Shown here: one piece after another, positions 52,910-61,500 of the stretch
Numbering within the stretch: position 1 is the stretch's first letter
Layout: every line of letters begins with the position of its first letter
DNA from: Tessaracoccus sp.
Lineage (GTDB): Bacteria > Actinomycetota > Actinomycetes > Propionibacteriales > Propionibacteriaceae
Assembly: GCF_016714275.1 (NCBI RefSeq)
Contig: NZ_JADJNP010000001.1
Location: forward strand, 1,426,001 to 1,490,000
Direction of reading: 5' to 3'
Length of the DNA: 64,000 nucleotides
The notes under the pieces: model-generated
The model's input: only the letters and a program-made list of their open reading frames with translations
Databases searched by the model: none
What the model was told of the DNA's origin: nothing
Position numbers and translations under genes: made by a program

Positions 52910-52989
52910 TTGGTTTTCAGCACGACGGCTCGGCTGCGCCTCGCGCGTCGGCTCAACCAGCAGGAGTCTCACGGCTGGCTCAACAAGCG
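52910..52989. repeat. Dispersed intergenic repeat, copy C
   Basis: TTGGTTTTCAGCACGACGG, then CGGCTCAACCAGCAGG and a diverged second module GGCTCAACAAGCG (52977-52989). It ends 6 bp from the ABC-F stop and lies in the pgm upstream spacer. Confidence 0.75.
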
Positions 52990-52995
52990 TGCAGG

Positions 52996-54594
52996 TCAGG
53001 CGAGGTCGATCAGCTCCGCGTAGTCGTCGGACCAGAGATCCTCGACGCCGTCGGGCAGCACAAGCACGCGGTCCGGCTGCAGGGCCTCGACGGCGCCCGG
53101 GTCGTGCGTGACGAGGACGACGGCGCCCGCGTACGTACGGATGGCGCTCAACACCTCGGCCCGCGAGGCGGGGTCGAGGTTGTTGGTGGGCTCGTCGAGG
53201 AGCAGCACGTTGGCGGCCGAGACGACGAGCATCGCGAGCGCGAGACGGGTCTTCTCACCACCGGAGAGCACCTTCGCGGGCTTCTCGACGTCGTCGCCCG
53301 TGAACAGGAACGAGCCGAGCACCTTGCGCGCCTCCGTCTCGTTCAGGCTGGGCGACGACGTCTTCATGTTGTCCAGCACGCTCCGGTTCACGTCGAGCGT
53401 CTCGTGCTCCTGCGCGTAGTAGCCGAGGCGGGCGCCGTGGCCGAGCTCGACGCGCCCGTTCGACGGCTCCTCGATGCCGGACATGATCCGCAGCATCGTG
53501 GTCTTGCCCGCGCCGTTAAGGCCGAGGATGACGACCTTCGAACCCTTGTCCACCGCTAGATCGACGGCGGTGAACACCTCGAGTGAACCGTACGACTTGC
53601 TGAGATCGAACCCGCGCAAGGGCGTCTTGCCGCACGGGGCGGGGTCCGGGAAGCGGATCTTCGCGACGGCGTCGACCTGACGCTCCCCCTCGACGCTGGC
53701 CAGCAGCCGCTCGGCGCGCTTGGCCATGTTCTGCGCGGCGACGGCCTTCGTTGCCTTCGCGCGCATCTTGTCGGCCTGCGCCATCAGCTGCGACGCCTTG
53801 CGCTCCGCGTTGGCGAGCTCGCGTCGACGGCGCTTCTCGTCGGTCTCCCGCTGGGCGAGGTACCGCTTCCAGTCCATCGAGTAGACGTCCATCTCCGCCC
53901 GGTTGGCGTCGAGATGGAACACCTTGTTGACGACGGCGTCCAGCAGCTCCGTGTCGTGGGAGATGATGATCAGTCCGCCGGAGAAGCCCTGCAGGTAGCC
54001 CCGCAGCCACACGATCGAGTCCGCGTCCAAGTGGTTGGTCGGCTCGTCGAGCAGCAGCGTTTCGGCGTCGGAGAACAAGATGCGGGCCAGCTCGATCCGA
54101 CGGCGCTGGCCGCCCGAGAGCGTCTTCAGCGGTTGCGCAAGCACGCGGTCCGGTAGCCCGAGGTTGGCCGCGATCCTGGCGGCCTCGGACTCGGCCGCGT
54201 AGCCCCCCGCTGCGACGAACGCCGCCTCGGCCCGGGTGTAGGCGGCCATGGCGGACTCGCGTTCCTCACCGTCGGCCGTGGCCATCGCCTCCTCCGCGCG
54301 ACGCATGCGGCGCACCACCTGGTCCAGCCCGCGGGCTCCGAGAACGCGGTCGCGCGCGATCTGCTCCGGGTCCCCGGAACGGGGATCCTGCGGCAAGTAG
54401 CCGAACTGTCCGGACCGGGCGACCGTGCCCGCGGCGGGAAGGCCCTCCCCGGCGAGGATTCGCGTCAACGTCGTCTTGCCCGCACCGTTGCGGCCCACCA
54501 GGCCAATCCGGTCGCCGGAGATCACCTGGAACGACACGGGGGCGAGCAGCAGCCGCGCACCCGCGCGCACCTCTATGTCCTTCACCTGTAGCAC
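52996..54594 (-). CDS. ABC-F family ATPase
   Basis: 532 residues from the GTG at 54594, two NBDs and no membrane helices: Walker A GRNGAGKTT and GLNGAGKTT, signatures LSGGQRRRIELARIL and LSGGEKTRLALAML, and the inter-domain linker rich in Lys/Arg/Ala. Acts on ribosomes (translation factor or antibiotic protection). Starts 4 bp after the RarD gene's end. Confidence 0.92.
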   Translation of the reverse strand: MLQVKDIEVRAGARLLLAPVSFQVISGDRIGLVGRNGAGKTTLTRILAGEGLPAAGTVARSGQFGYLPQDPRSGDPEQIARDRVLGARGLDQVVRRMRRAEEAMATADGEERESAMAAYTRAEAAFVAAGGYAAESEAARIAANLGLPDRVLAQPLKTLSGGQRRRIELARILFSDAETLLLDEPTNHLDADSIVWLRGYLQGFSGGLIIISHDTELLDAVVNKVFHLDANRAEMDVYSMDWKRYLAQRETDEKRRRRELANAERKASQLMAQADKMRAKATKAVAAQNMAKRAERLLASVEGERQVDAVAKIRFPDPAPCGKTPLRGFDLSKSYGSLEVFTAVDLAVDKGSKVVILGLNGAGKTTMLRIMSGIEEPSNGRVELGHGARLGYYAQEHETLDVNRSVLDNMKTSSPSLNETEARKVLGSFLFTGDDVEKPAKVLSGGEKTRLALAMLVVSAANVLLLDEPTNNLDPASRAEVLSAIRTYAGAVVLVTHDPGAVEALQPDRVLVLPDGVEDLWSDDYAELIDLA

Positions 54595-54598
54595 CGGA

Positions 54599-55516
54599 CT
54601 AGTGTTCCCGGCCCGGCGGCGCGGGGCAAACCGGTCGCCGCCGACGCGACGCCAGGATCCCATCGACGAGGAACACGACGACGGCCGCCCAGACCAGCGC
54701 GAAGCCGGCCCAGCGCATGGGCGGCATCGGCTCGTGGAAGACCAGCCAGCCAAGCAGGAACTGGCCGATCGGCGCGATGTACTGCAGGACCGCGATGGTC
54801 ACCATGGACACCCGACGGGCGGCCGAGGCGAAGAGGAGGAGAGGCACGGCCGTCAGGATCCCCGTCGTTGCGAGGAGAGCGCCGTAGCCGCTGAGGGGGG
54901 CCCCTGTCGCCTGTCCGGTGACCGCGAGCCATCCCAGGTAACCCAGCGCGAGGGGAGCGACGGCGCCTGTCTCGATGGCGAGCCCGGGAAGCGCTCCGAC
55001 GGAGCGTCCCGCGACCTTCTTGACGAGGGAGTAGGTGCCGAAACTGCAGGCGAGGACGAGCGCGATCCACGGCATCTGCCCGTAGCCGACGACCATGACG
55101 AGCACCGACGCGACGCCGAAGGCCATGGCGAACCACTGCAGGCGGCGCAGGCGCTCTCCGAGCACGACGATGCCCAGACCGGCAACGGCGAGCGGGTTGA
55201 TGAAGTAGCCGAGCGCCGTCTCCAGCGTTCGGCCGGAGAAGACCGCGAACACGTAGGTCAACCAGTTGACGACGATCAGCACCCCGGCGACGGCGAGACC
55301 CAGCGAGAGCCTCCGGTCGGCGAGGGCAGCGCGCAGGGTTCCCCACTGGCGCAGCACCGTCAGGAGGACCGCGCAGAAGACGAGCGACCACACCGCGCGG
55401 TGGGCCACGACCTCGAGCGCGCCGGAACGCGCGAAGAGCAGGAAGTACAGCGGAAACAGTCCCCACAGGAGGTACGCCGCGAGCCCGAATCCCAGTCCCG
55501 CACGCCGCTCGCTCAC
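54599..55516 (-). CDS. rarD: RarD/EamA-family permease
   Basis: 305 residues from the GTG at 55516, ten helices in two EamA repeats. LAAYLLWGLFPLYFLL, EVVAHRAVWSL and NWLTYVFAV are RarD features. Substrate unknown. Cotranscribed with the ABC-F gene. Confidence 0.9.
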   Translation of the reverse strand: MSERRAGLGFGLAAYLLWGLFPLYFLLFARSGALEVVAHRAVWSLVFCAVLLTVLRQWGTLRAALADRRLSLGLAVAGVLIVVNWLTYVFAVFSGRTLETALGYFINPLAVAGLGIVVLGERLRRLQWFAMAFGVASVLVMVVGYGQMPWIALVLACSFGTYSLVKKVAGRSVGALPGLAIETGAVAPLALGYLGWLAVTGQATGAPLSGYGALLATTGILTAVPLLLFASAARRVSMVTIAVLQYIAPIGQFLLGWLVFHEPMPPMRWAGFALVWAAVVVFLVDGILASRRRRPVCPAPPGREH

Positions 55517-55638
55517 GCCGGGCAGCTTAGCGCCCTCGTGTCCCCGCGCTCGAGTCGCGTACGTGCTCCCGAGAATTGCTCCCGACAAGGCGGCGGGCTG
55601 CGCTAACGGAACGCTCATACGGACGATAGGGTGGCGCC

Positions 55639-56286
55639 ATGGACGATGCGCAACCGACGATTCGCGTGCTTCTCGCTGAGGACGACCCTCTAGCGAGGCG
55701 CGCCGTCGACACGTATCTCAGCCGCGCAGCGGACATCGAGCTGGTGGGGATGGCGGTTGACGGTGAACAGGCAGTCCAGATGGCCAACGAGTTGCACCCC
55801 GACGTCTGCCTCGTCGACGTCCATATGCCGAAGATGGACGGCATCGAAGTCACCCGCATCGTCACGGCTCCGCCGCTGAACTGCAAGGCCGTGTGCTTCA
55901 CGGCCCTCGGCGACGATCGGACGCTCACCCGCGCCATCCAGATGGGCGCCTCCGGCTTCCTCTTGAAGACCGACAGCCCGGCGCTGATCATGCACGGCAT
56001 CCGCAGCGCCTACAGCGGCGACTCGCTCGTCTCCCCCAAACTCGTGGCGACCCTGCTCAGCACGACGCTCGCCCGCACCGCGCCGCCGCCGGACCTGGGT
56101 CAGATCGACACCAAGCTGCTCACCTTGATCGGGCAGGGACTCAGCAATGCCGAGATCGGCGAGGAGCTCCACCTGGCCACCAGCACCGTGAAAACGTACG
56201 TGAGCCGCCTCCTGACGCGCCTGGACCGAAAAAACAGGGCCGCGCTGGCCGCACTGGCCTATCAGTGGGGCCTCATAGAGAACTGA
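55639..56286 (+). CDS. NarL/LuxR-family response regulator
   Basis: 215 residues. Receiver: AEDDPLARRA, phospho-acceptor in CLVDVHMPKMDG, LLKTDS. LuxR-type HTH: IGQGLSNAEIGEELHLATST then VKTYVSRLL. Partner kinase is encoded at 56807, beyond a small peptide gene. It probably binds the peptide gene's promoter region. Confidence 0.93.
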   Translation: MDDAQPTIRVLLAEDDPLARRAVDTYLSRAADIELVGMAVDGEQAVQMANELHPDVCLVDVHMPKMDGIEVTRIVTAPPLNCKAVCFTALGDDRTLTRAIQMGASGFLLKTDSPALIMHGIRSAYSGDSLVSPKLVATLLSTTLARTAPPPDLGQIDTKLLTLIGQGLSNAEIGEELHLATSTVKTYVSRLLTRLDRKNRAALAALAYQWGLIEN

Positions 56287-56623
56287 CTGCCCCCTCCGAG
56301 GAGGGCTTCCATATAGGCGCGGCGTCGACCCCTCAGCGGGCCGAGCGTCGGCGACTCTGCGCCGACGGGGCGCCTTCGCGTCTGGCCGCGGTCCCGGCAC
56401 CGTGTCGGCTATGGCAGCAAAGCGCACAAATCCCCCCTTGTCAGATCTCCCTGAGGCATTCCGCCACGACTGCCAGAGGGATACGCTCAGGAACAATCAT
56501 CCAAAGTGGATCGCCTAATCGACGGAGGGTGACGATATGTACCCTTTCGTACCTCCAGGGCTAAACTGGCGTCCCTGATTTATCTACTATCGGAGAGAAC
56601 GCACTTCCGAATGGAGAGACATC
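56287..56623. promoter_or_regulatory. Spacer between regulator and peptide gene
   Basis: Begins with terminator-like hairpins (CCCTC/GAGGG at 56292-56305; GTCGGCG/CGCCGAC at 56347-56366). The rest is less GC-rich and should hold the peptide promoter. Two tiny frames occur: MYPFVPPGLNWRP (56537-56578, with GGAGG upstream) and a 35-codon frame at 56411-56518 with no SD. Confidence 0.5.
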
Positions 56624-56764
56624 ATGCTAGACACCATCGCCCCCTTCACCTCCGTTGTTCCGCGCCGCGAGGTCGTCAAGGCCGCCAACCGCGTCCTGCC
56701 CAAGTCGCTGATGAAGCCCCGCCTGCAGATGATCGTCTGCCGCATCCTGCAGTTCTGCCGGTGA
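56624..56764 (+). CDS. 46-residue cationic peptide with two C-terminal cysteines
   Basis: Short gene with SD GGAGAGA 5 bp before the ATG and almost only G/C at third codon positions, so really translated. The N-terminal part (MLDTIAPFTSVVPRREVVK) is followed by a basic segment (PKSLMKPRLQ) and the end MIVCRILQFCR, with two Cys five residues apart. It lies between a response regulator and a histidine kinase. Either a secreted signalling or antimicrobial peptide precursor sensed by that kinase, or a membrane-active regulator. No maturation or export gene is adjacent and I recognise no family. Confidence 0.65.
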   Translation: MLDTIAPFTSVVPRREVVKAANRVLPKSLMKPRLQMIVCRILQFCR

Positions 56765-56806
56765 CGGTCGAAGCCTCGACGCTCAAGGGTGCGTAGAGTT
56801 CGCGCC

Positions 56807-57976
56807 ATGCTTCGAGCCTTTCGCACAAGAACCCAGACCGTCCCCACCTGGTGGCTGGAGCCAGCGCTAGCCGCGCTCCTCTTCGCCCTGGTCATCGGGA
56901 CATCGATCGGCTTCGGTGTACCCGCCCATGCGTGGGTGGCCAACGTCCTGATCTGCGTAGGAGCCGCCCTTTCGGCCATCTTCCCCTGGCCTGGGGCCGC
57001 GCTCACGTTCGTCGGCCTGCTCACCCAGCTGACCGTCGATCCCTCACTCATCGGGCCGTCCGGCCTGGTCGTCGCGGTCCACGTCTTCGCCGCGGTCCGG
57101 CTGCGACTACGAATCGTCCCGTTCCTCGTGATCACTCTCGGCGGCGCGGAAGTCAGCGTCCTGCTGCTCCGGTCAGGCGAGGGAGAGGGCCTAGCCGACA
57201 AGATCAGCGTCATCGTCCTGATCGCTGTCCTGATCGTGCTCAGCATCGGAGCCGGCATCCTGTGGCGCCGCTCCGTCGACCTCATCAGACTGGAGCGCGA
57301 GGCGGCCACGCGGCGGCTCCAGGACCTGCGCCTCGACCTCGCACGCGACCTGCACGACACCGTCGCGCAGACGCTCTCACACGCGTCGATGCGGTCGTAC
57401 ATGGTGGCGGCTGACCCAGCACTGGGCGAACCCGCCCGAGAAGAGCTGGAGGACATCGCCCAGGAATGCAGCTCGGCCGCCCAGGACCTGCGCCAGCTTC
57501 TCTCCAGCCTGCGTGACAGCCAGATGCTGGACGAGGTGGGTACGTGGCATGTCGCCGACGCCTCCGGCCTCCGCGAGGCCGTGGAGCAGCAGGCCCAACG
57601 ACTCATCGAGGCGGGCTTTGACGCAGAGGTGCACTTCGACATCGACAGCATCAGCGCCGCGCGCGCGACGACGCTGGCGAAGATCACAGTTGAAGCGACC
57701 AGCAACATGATCAAGCACTCCACACCCAACGGTCGTACCTGCATCTCGATGCAGGCCACCAACGACTCATTCGTGGCCGAGTACTCAAACCCCACACGGC
57801 TGCGCGAGATCCGCCCCACCAGCGGCTTCGGCCTGGTTGGGATCCGCGAACGGGCCAACCTCCTCAAGGGCACTTGCACGAGCGAGCTGCTGGACGGCCG
57901 CTGGCTCCTGCGCGTCACCCTACCTACCGGGTACGAAGTGAGGGCGAACACGGAGTCCCCTACCTCACCACGCTGA
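56807..57976 (+). CDS. Sensor histidine kinase (NarL-system, HisKA_3 type)
   Basis: 389 residues from the ATG at 56807. Five to six N-terminal helices (to residue 165), then HisKA_3 with LARDLHDTVAQTLSHAS (phospho-acceptor His) and HATPase_c (TVEATSNMIKHSTPNG; GFGLVGIRERA). No large outer domain, as in kinases that sense peptides or membrane state. It follows the peptide gene by 42 bp, so probably the same transcript. A GTG at 56789 is an alternative start. Confidence 0.9.
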   Translation: MLRAFRTRTQTVPTWWLEPALAALLFALVIGTSIGFGVPAHAWVANVLICVGAALSAIFPWPGAALTFVGLLTQLTVDPSLIGPSGLVVAVHVFAAVRLRLRIVPFLVITLGGAEVSVLLLRSGEGEGLADKISVIVLIAVLIVLSIGAGILWRRSVDLIRLEREAATRRLQDLRLDLARDLHDTVAQTLSHASMRSYMVAADPALGEPAREELEDIAQECSSAAQDLRQLLSSLRDSQMLDEVGTWHVADASGLREAVEQQAQRLIEAGFDAEVHFDIDSISAARATTLAKITVEATSNMIKHSTPNGRTCISMQATNDSFVAEYSNPTRLREIRPTSGFGLVGIRERANLLKGTCTSELLDGRWLLRVTLPTGYEVRANTESPTSPR

Positions 57977-58022
57977 GCAGATCGGCCCCCTCGCCGCTCG
58001 GGACAGCCCGGGACATAAAGTG

Positions 58023-58072
58023 AAGCGGCCATCCACTGACGCTGGGGGGGAACGCATCTCGGATGGCCGCTT
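58023..58072. terminator. Inverted repeat after the kinase gene
   Basis: AAGCGGCCATCC and GGATGGCCGCTT, perfect 12-bp arms with a 26-nt spacer, between convergent genes. Confidence 0.6.
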
Positions 58073-58094
58073 GTGAGATAAGTCTGTCCGTCTC

Positions 58095-58120
58095 AGGGTC
58101 CGTTTGGAAGCTCGGACCCT
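58095..58120. terminator. Second hairpin in the convergent spacer
   Basis: AGGGTCCG, 10-nt loop, CGGACCCT. With the 58023 repeat it probably ends transcripts from both sides. Confidence 0.5.
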
Positions 58121-58189
58121 CCTCCGTATCCGTTCAGTCAACTAAAGTAGACATCCCGAGCGAATTGGATCGATCCCGGGACATCCGGG

Positions 58190-59020
58190 TCAACTGATCC
58201 TCGCCAGGAAGTCGAGAACGGCGGCCTCCCACTCCGCTTGGTGAGAGACGTTCGCGCCGTGGGGCGCGCCGTCGATCACGACGAGTTCAGCCTGCGGCAC
58301 GTACTCCGGCATGCGCGCGCTGGACTTGGCCAGCGGCACGTTGATGTCGCCGTCGCCGTGAATCACGAGCGTGGGCACCGCGATGCCGCGGCAGTCGTCA
58401 CGCAAGTCGTCGGCCCAGATCAGGATGGTGGCCGGCCCCGCGATGGGACTCGACTGGTGGGCGATGGCCAATGCGGCCTGCCGCGTCGCCTCGTCGACCT
58501 GGAGCCCACCGCCGCCGGTGCTGTAGAACCAGGTGATGAACTGATCGAGGAACCCGTCACGGTCCGCCGCGCACTGATCAGACATCCCCTGGAACGCATC
58601 GAACGGCATCGCACCGTCCGGGTTGTCGTCGGTCAGACACAGCGCCGGGGTGATGGCGCCGGAGAAGATGACGGCGCCGACGCGCGGCTCGACCCGCCCG
58701 CCCGCAACGCGCGCCACCTCGCCACCACCCATCGAGAAGCCGAGGAGCACCGCGTCGACCAGATCGAGTTGCGCAAGCAGGGAGGCCAGATCGTCGGCGA
58801 GGGTCTCGTAGTCGTAGCCTGTCTCGGGCTGGTCGGACTGCCCGAAACCGCGCCGGTCGTACGCGATCACGCGATGGCCAGCGGCCGCGAACGCGGGGAT
58901 GTTGGCCTCGAACGAGGCCCCAGACAGTGGCCACCCGTGGACAAGGACAACGGGACGACCCTCGCCGCCCGTGTCTGTGTAGTGCAGCTGCACGCCGTCA
59001 GCGGTCATCAATGTCGGCAT
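58190..59020 (-). CDS. Alpha/beta hydrolase (non-haem chloroperoxidase/arylesterase type)
   Basis: 276 residues. Oxyanion HGWPLSG, nucleophile elbow GFSMGGGE, Asp in HGDGDINVP, His in GAPHGANVSH. Cytoplasmic. Family members hydrolyse esters and show perhydrolase activity; substrate unknown. Separate from suf. Confidence 0.9.
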   Translation of the reverse strand: MPTLMTADGVQLHYTDTGGEGRPVVLVHGWPLSGASFEANIPAFAAAGHRVIAYDRRGFGQSDQPETGYDYETLADDLASLLAQLDLVDAVLLGFSMGGGEVARVAGGRVEPRVGAVIFSGAITPALCLTDDNPDGAMPFDAFQGMSDQCAADRDGFLDQFITWFYSTGGGGLQVDEATRQAALAIAHQSSPIAGPATILIWADDLRDDCRGIAVPTLVIHGDGDINVPLAKSSARMPEYVPQAELVVIDGAPHGANVSHQAEWEAAVLDFLARIS

Positions 59021-59088
59021 CGTCGCCTCCTCAGCTTGGGTCTAGGCGACAGCCTACGCCTATCGGCCGCGGCTCACGGAGGACAAGA

Positions 59089-59481
59089 TCAGAGGTTGTA
59101 GCCGATGGCGCGCAGCTGCTCGCGGCCGTCCTCGCTGATCATCTCCAGCGTCCACGGCGGGAGCCAGACCCAGTTGATGGTCACGGAGTTCACCAGGCCG
59201 TCGAGGACATACTTGGTGTCGTACTCGATCTTGTCGGTGAGCGGGCAGGTAGGCGACGTCAGCGTCATGTCGATCGTGGCGTTGGCCTGATCGTCGAGCT
59301 GCACGCCGTAGACGAGGCCGAGATCGACGACGTTGACCATCAACTCGGGATCGACGACGTCCTTCATCGCCTCGAGGACCTCGTCCTCCGTGGGCGCGGC
59401 CGACGGCGCAGGATCGCTCAGGTCGACATCGGGCAGCTGATCCTTGACCAGGTCACTGGGTCGCTGTTCAGGGTTGTACAT
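59089..59481 (-). CDS. sufT: SUF-associated DUF59 (MIP18) protein SufT
   Basis: 130 residues with a 30-residue lead, then DUF59: DVVDPELMVNVVDLGLVYGV, TLTSPTCPLTD (conserved Cys), VWLPPW. Helps Fe-S cluster assembly or delivery. Last gene of the suf run, separated from sufU by repeat copy D. Confidence 0.92.
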   Translation of the reverse strand: MYNPEQRPSDLVKDQLPDVDLSDPAPSAAPTEDEVLEAMKDVVDPELMVNVVDLGLVYGVQLDDQANATIDMTLTSPTCPLTDKIEYDTKYVLDGLVNSVTINWVWLPPWTLEMISEDGREQLRAIGYNL

Positions 59482-59511
59482 CGCTTCTCCTTGGCTTGTT
59501 GGTTCAGTCTA

Positions 59512-59566
59512 TTGGTTTCGACGCGGGCACTCGGCTAGCGCCTCGTTAGCCCCGCTCAACCAGCGG
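59512..59566. repeat. Dispersed intergenic repeat, copy D
   Basis: TTGGTTTCGACGCGGGC at the left and CCGCTCAACCAGCGG at the right. Single end-module. Its TCA (59556-59558) is the sufU stop codon. Confidence 0.75.
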
Positions 59567-59999
59567 AAGAGGTCGCGCGGAGCGTCGCGTCGCGGACGGC
59601 TGACCAGGCAAGGAGGGCGCACTTGACACGGGCGGGGAACTTGGAGACGCCGGCGAAGGCGATGGCGTCCTCGAACACATCCTCGTCGGGTTCGATCCGG
59701 CCCTGGGACTGCATCATCTCGAGGAACTGGTCATGCAACTCCAGGGCGTGAGCGGTGGATCCGCCGATCAGGAGATCGGTCATCACCGACGTCGAGGCCT
59801 GCGAGATCGAGCAGCCCTCTCCCGCGTAGGAGATGTCGGCGATGGTGTCGCCGTCGAGGTGGACGCGGAGCGTGAGCTCGTCGCCGCAGGACGGGTTCAC
59901 GTGGTGTACCTCGGCGTCGTAGCCGTCGCGCAGCCCGCTGTGGTGCTTCTCGCGGTAGTGGTCGAGGATGATCGTCTGGTACAGCTCGTCGATGTTCAC
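59556..59999 (-). CDS. sufU: Fe-S assembly sulfur-transfer protein SufU
   Basis: 147 residues. Zinc/sulfur ligands Cys in NPSCGD, GEGCSIS and ARVKCALL. Accepts sulfur from SufS. Starts 4 bp after sufS. The final Ala-Gly-stop comes from repeat copy D. Confidence 0.94.
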   Translation of the reverse strand: MNIDELYQTIILDHYREKHHSGLRDGYDAEVHHVNPSCGDELTLRVHLDGDTIADISYAGEGCSISQASTSVMTDLLIGGSTAHALELHDQFLEMMQSQGRIEPDEDVFEDAIAFAGVSKFPARVKCALLAWSAVRDATLRATSSAG

Positions 60000-60003
60000 G
60001 TGG

Positions 60004-61245
60004 CTAGCCTCCGAACCTGGGTGCGAAGTAGTCGCGGGTGAAGACCAAGGCGTCGGCGAGCGCGTCGATCTCCCCCTGCGTGGTGTAGAGGTAGGACGAC
60101 GCGCGGGTCGAGCTCTGGTGACCCAGGCGCTTGTGCAGCGGCCGCGCGCAGTGGTGACCGCCGCGGATGGCGACGCCGCGGGAGTCGAGGACCTGCATCA
60201 CGTCGTGCGGGTGCACGCCGGCGATGTTGAACGAGATGGCGCTGCCGCGCTCGACCGCCTCCGTCGGGCCGAGGATGACCACGCCGTCGATGCTGGTCAG
60301 CTTGTCCAGCGCGTAGGCGGTCAACTCATGCTCATGCTGGGCGATGGCGTCCATCCCCAGGTCCGTGAGGTAGTCGACGGCGGCGCCGAGGCCGACGGCC
60401 TGGGCGATCGGCGGAGTGCCCGCCTCGAACCGGTGCGGGGGCGCCGCGTAGGTCGAGCGCTCCATCTCGACGATCTCGATCATCTCGCCGCCGCCCTGGT
60501 ACGGCGGCAGCTCCGCCAACAGGTCGTAGCGCCCCCAGAGGACTCCGATGCCGGTGGGCCCGACCATCTTGTGCCCGGTGAACGCGACGAGGTCCGCGCC
60601 CAACGCCGACACATCGGTGGCCTGGTGCGGAACGGCCTGTGACGCGTCGACGACCATCACCGCACCGACGGCGTGAGCCTGCGCGGCGATCTGCGCGACG
60701 GGGTTACGGGTGCCGAGCACGTTGCTGACCCAGGTCAGCGAGACGACCTTCGTACGCTCGTTGATGAGGCGGTCGCGCTCGGCCTTCTCGAGGTCGAGGC
60801 GGCCGTCGTCGGTGGTGTCGAACCAACGCAGGGTGGCCCCCGAACGCTGGCAGGCGAGCTGCCACGGGACGATGTTCGAGTGGTGCTCCATCACGGAGAT
60901 GACCACCTCGTCGCCCGGCCTCAGCGACGCCCCCAACGACGAAGCGGCGAGGTTCAGCGCCTCGGACGCGTTCTTCGTGAAAACGATCTCCTCGGACGTC
61001 GCCGCGCCGACGAAACCCGCCACCTTCGCTCGGCCGCCCTCGAACGCCTCGGTCGCCTCCGCACCCAGCAGGTGCATGGCTCGCGCGACATTCGCGTTGT
61101 GCGTCAGGTATTGCGCGGCGATCGCGTCGACGACCTGACGCGGCTTCTGCGACGTGTTGGCAGAGTCGAGGTACACGAGCGGGCGCCCCCCCACCCTGCG
61201 CTGCAGGATCGGGAAGTCCTCCCGGATCAGTTCAACGTCGTACAC
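60004..61245 (-). CDS. sufS: Cysteine desulfurase SufS
   Basis: 413 residues, GTG with GGAGA. PLP enzyme: lysine in FTGHKMVGPTG, active-site Cys in GGHHCARPL. Provides sulfur to SufU for SufBCD. Preceded by a 255-bp gap with a large inverted repeat. Confidence 0.95.
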   Translation of the reverse strand: MYDVELIREDFPILQRRVGGRPLVYLDSANTSQKPRQVVDAIAAQYLTHNANVARAMHLLGAEATEAFEGGRAKVAGFVGAATSEEIVFTKNASEALNLAASSLGASLRPGDEVVISVMEHHSNIVPWQLACQRSGATLRWFDTTDDGRLDLEKAERDRLINERTKVVSLTWVSNVLGTRNPVAQIAAQAHAVGAVMVVDASQAVPHQATDVSALGADLVAFTGHKMVGPTGIGVLWGRYDLLAELPPYQGGGEMIEIVEMERSTYAAPPHRFEAGTPPIAQAVGLGAAVDYLTDLGMDAIAQHEHELTAYALDKLTSIDGVVILGPTEAVERGSAISFNIAGVHPHDVMQVLDSRGVAIRGGHHCARPLHKRLGHQSSTRASSYLYTTQGEIDALADALVFTRDYFAPRFGG

Positions 61246-61350
61246 GTTGTCTCCTCTTCTCTCCTGAGAACTCGAGGCCATCAAGACGATCGTCACCTTC
61301 CAGGCCGCATGCCATCCCTGTGCCGAGAGCCTGGCCGCGGATACCCCTCA

Positions 61351-61466
61351 GACGGTCGATGGGCCCGCGAGCAGGTGGGTGGGCGTCGTGTCGGTGACCC
61401 CTGCACCAGCGCAAAGCCGGGACGAAGGTCACCGACACGTGGGCGGGAGCGGGCCCATCGACCGTC
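61351..61466. repeat. Nested inverted repeat inside the suf operon
   Basis: Outer perfect 18-bp arms at 61351-61368 and 61449-61466 (GACGGTCGATGGGCCCGC and complement), inner perfect 12-bp arms at 61388-61399 and 61427-61438 (GTGTCGGTGACC and complement), loop 27 nt. It sits between sufC and sufS. A strong RNA structure, attenuator, or inserted element. Confidence 0.75.
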
Positions 61467-61500
61467 ACGCAAGACGGGAACCACAGCCCCCACTTCGGCA

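Noticed and set aside
56411..56518. 35-residue frame before the peptide gene
   Set aside because: Lacks an SD and coding bias; kept only as a remark.
56624..56764. Lanthipeptide precursor
   Set aside because: No LanB/C/M/KC-type enzyme, protease or exporter nearby and few Ser/Thr in the C-terminal part; two Cys alone are not enough.
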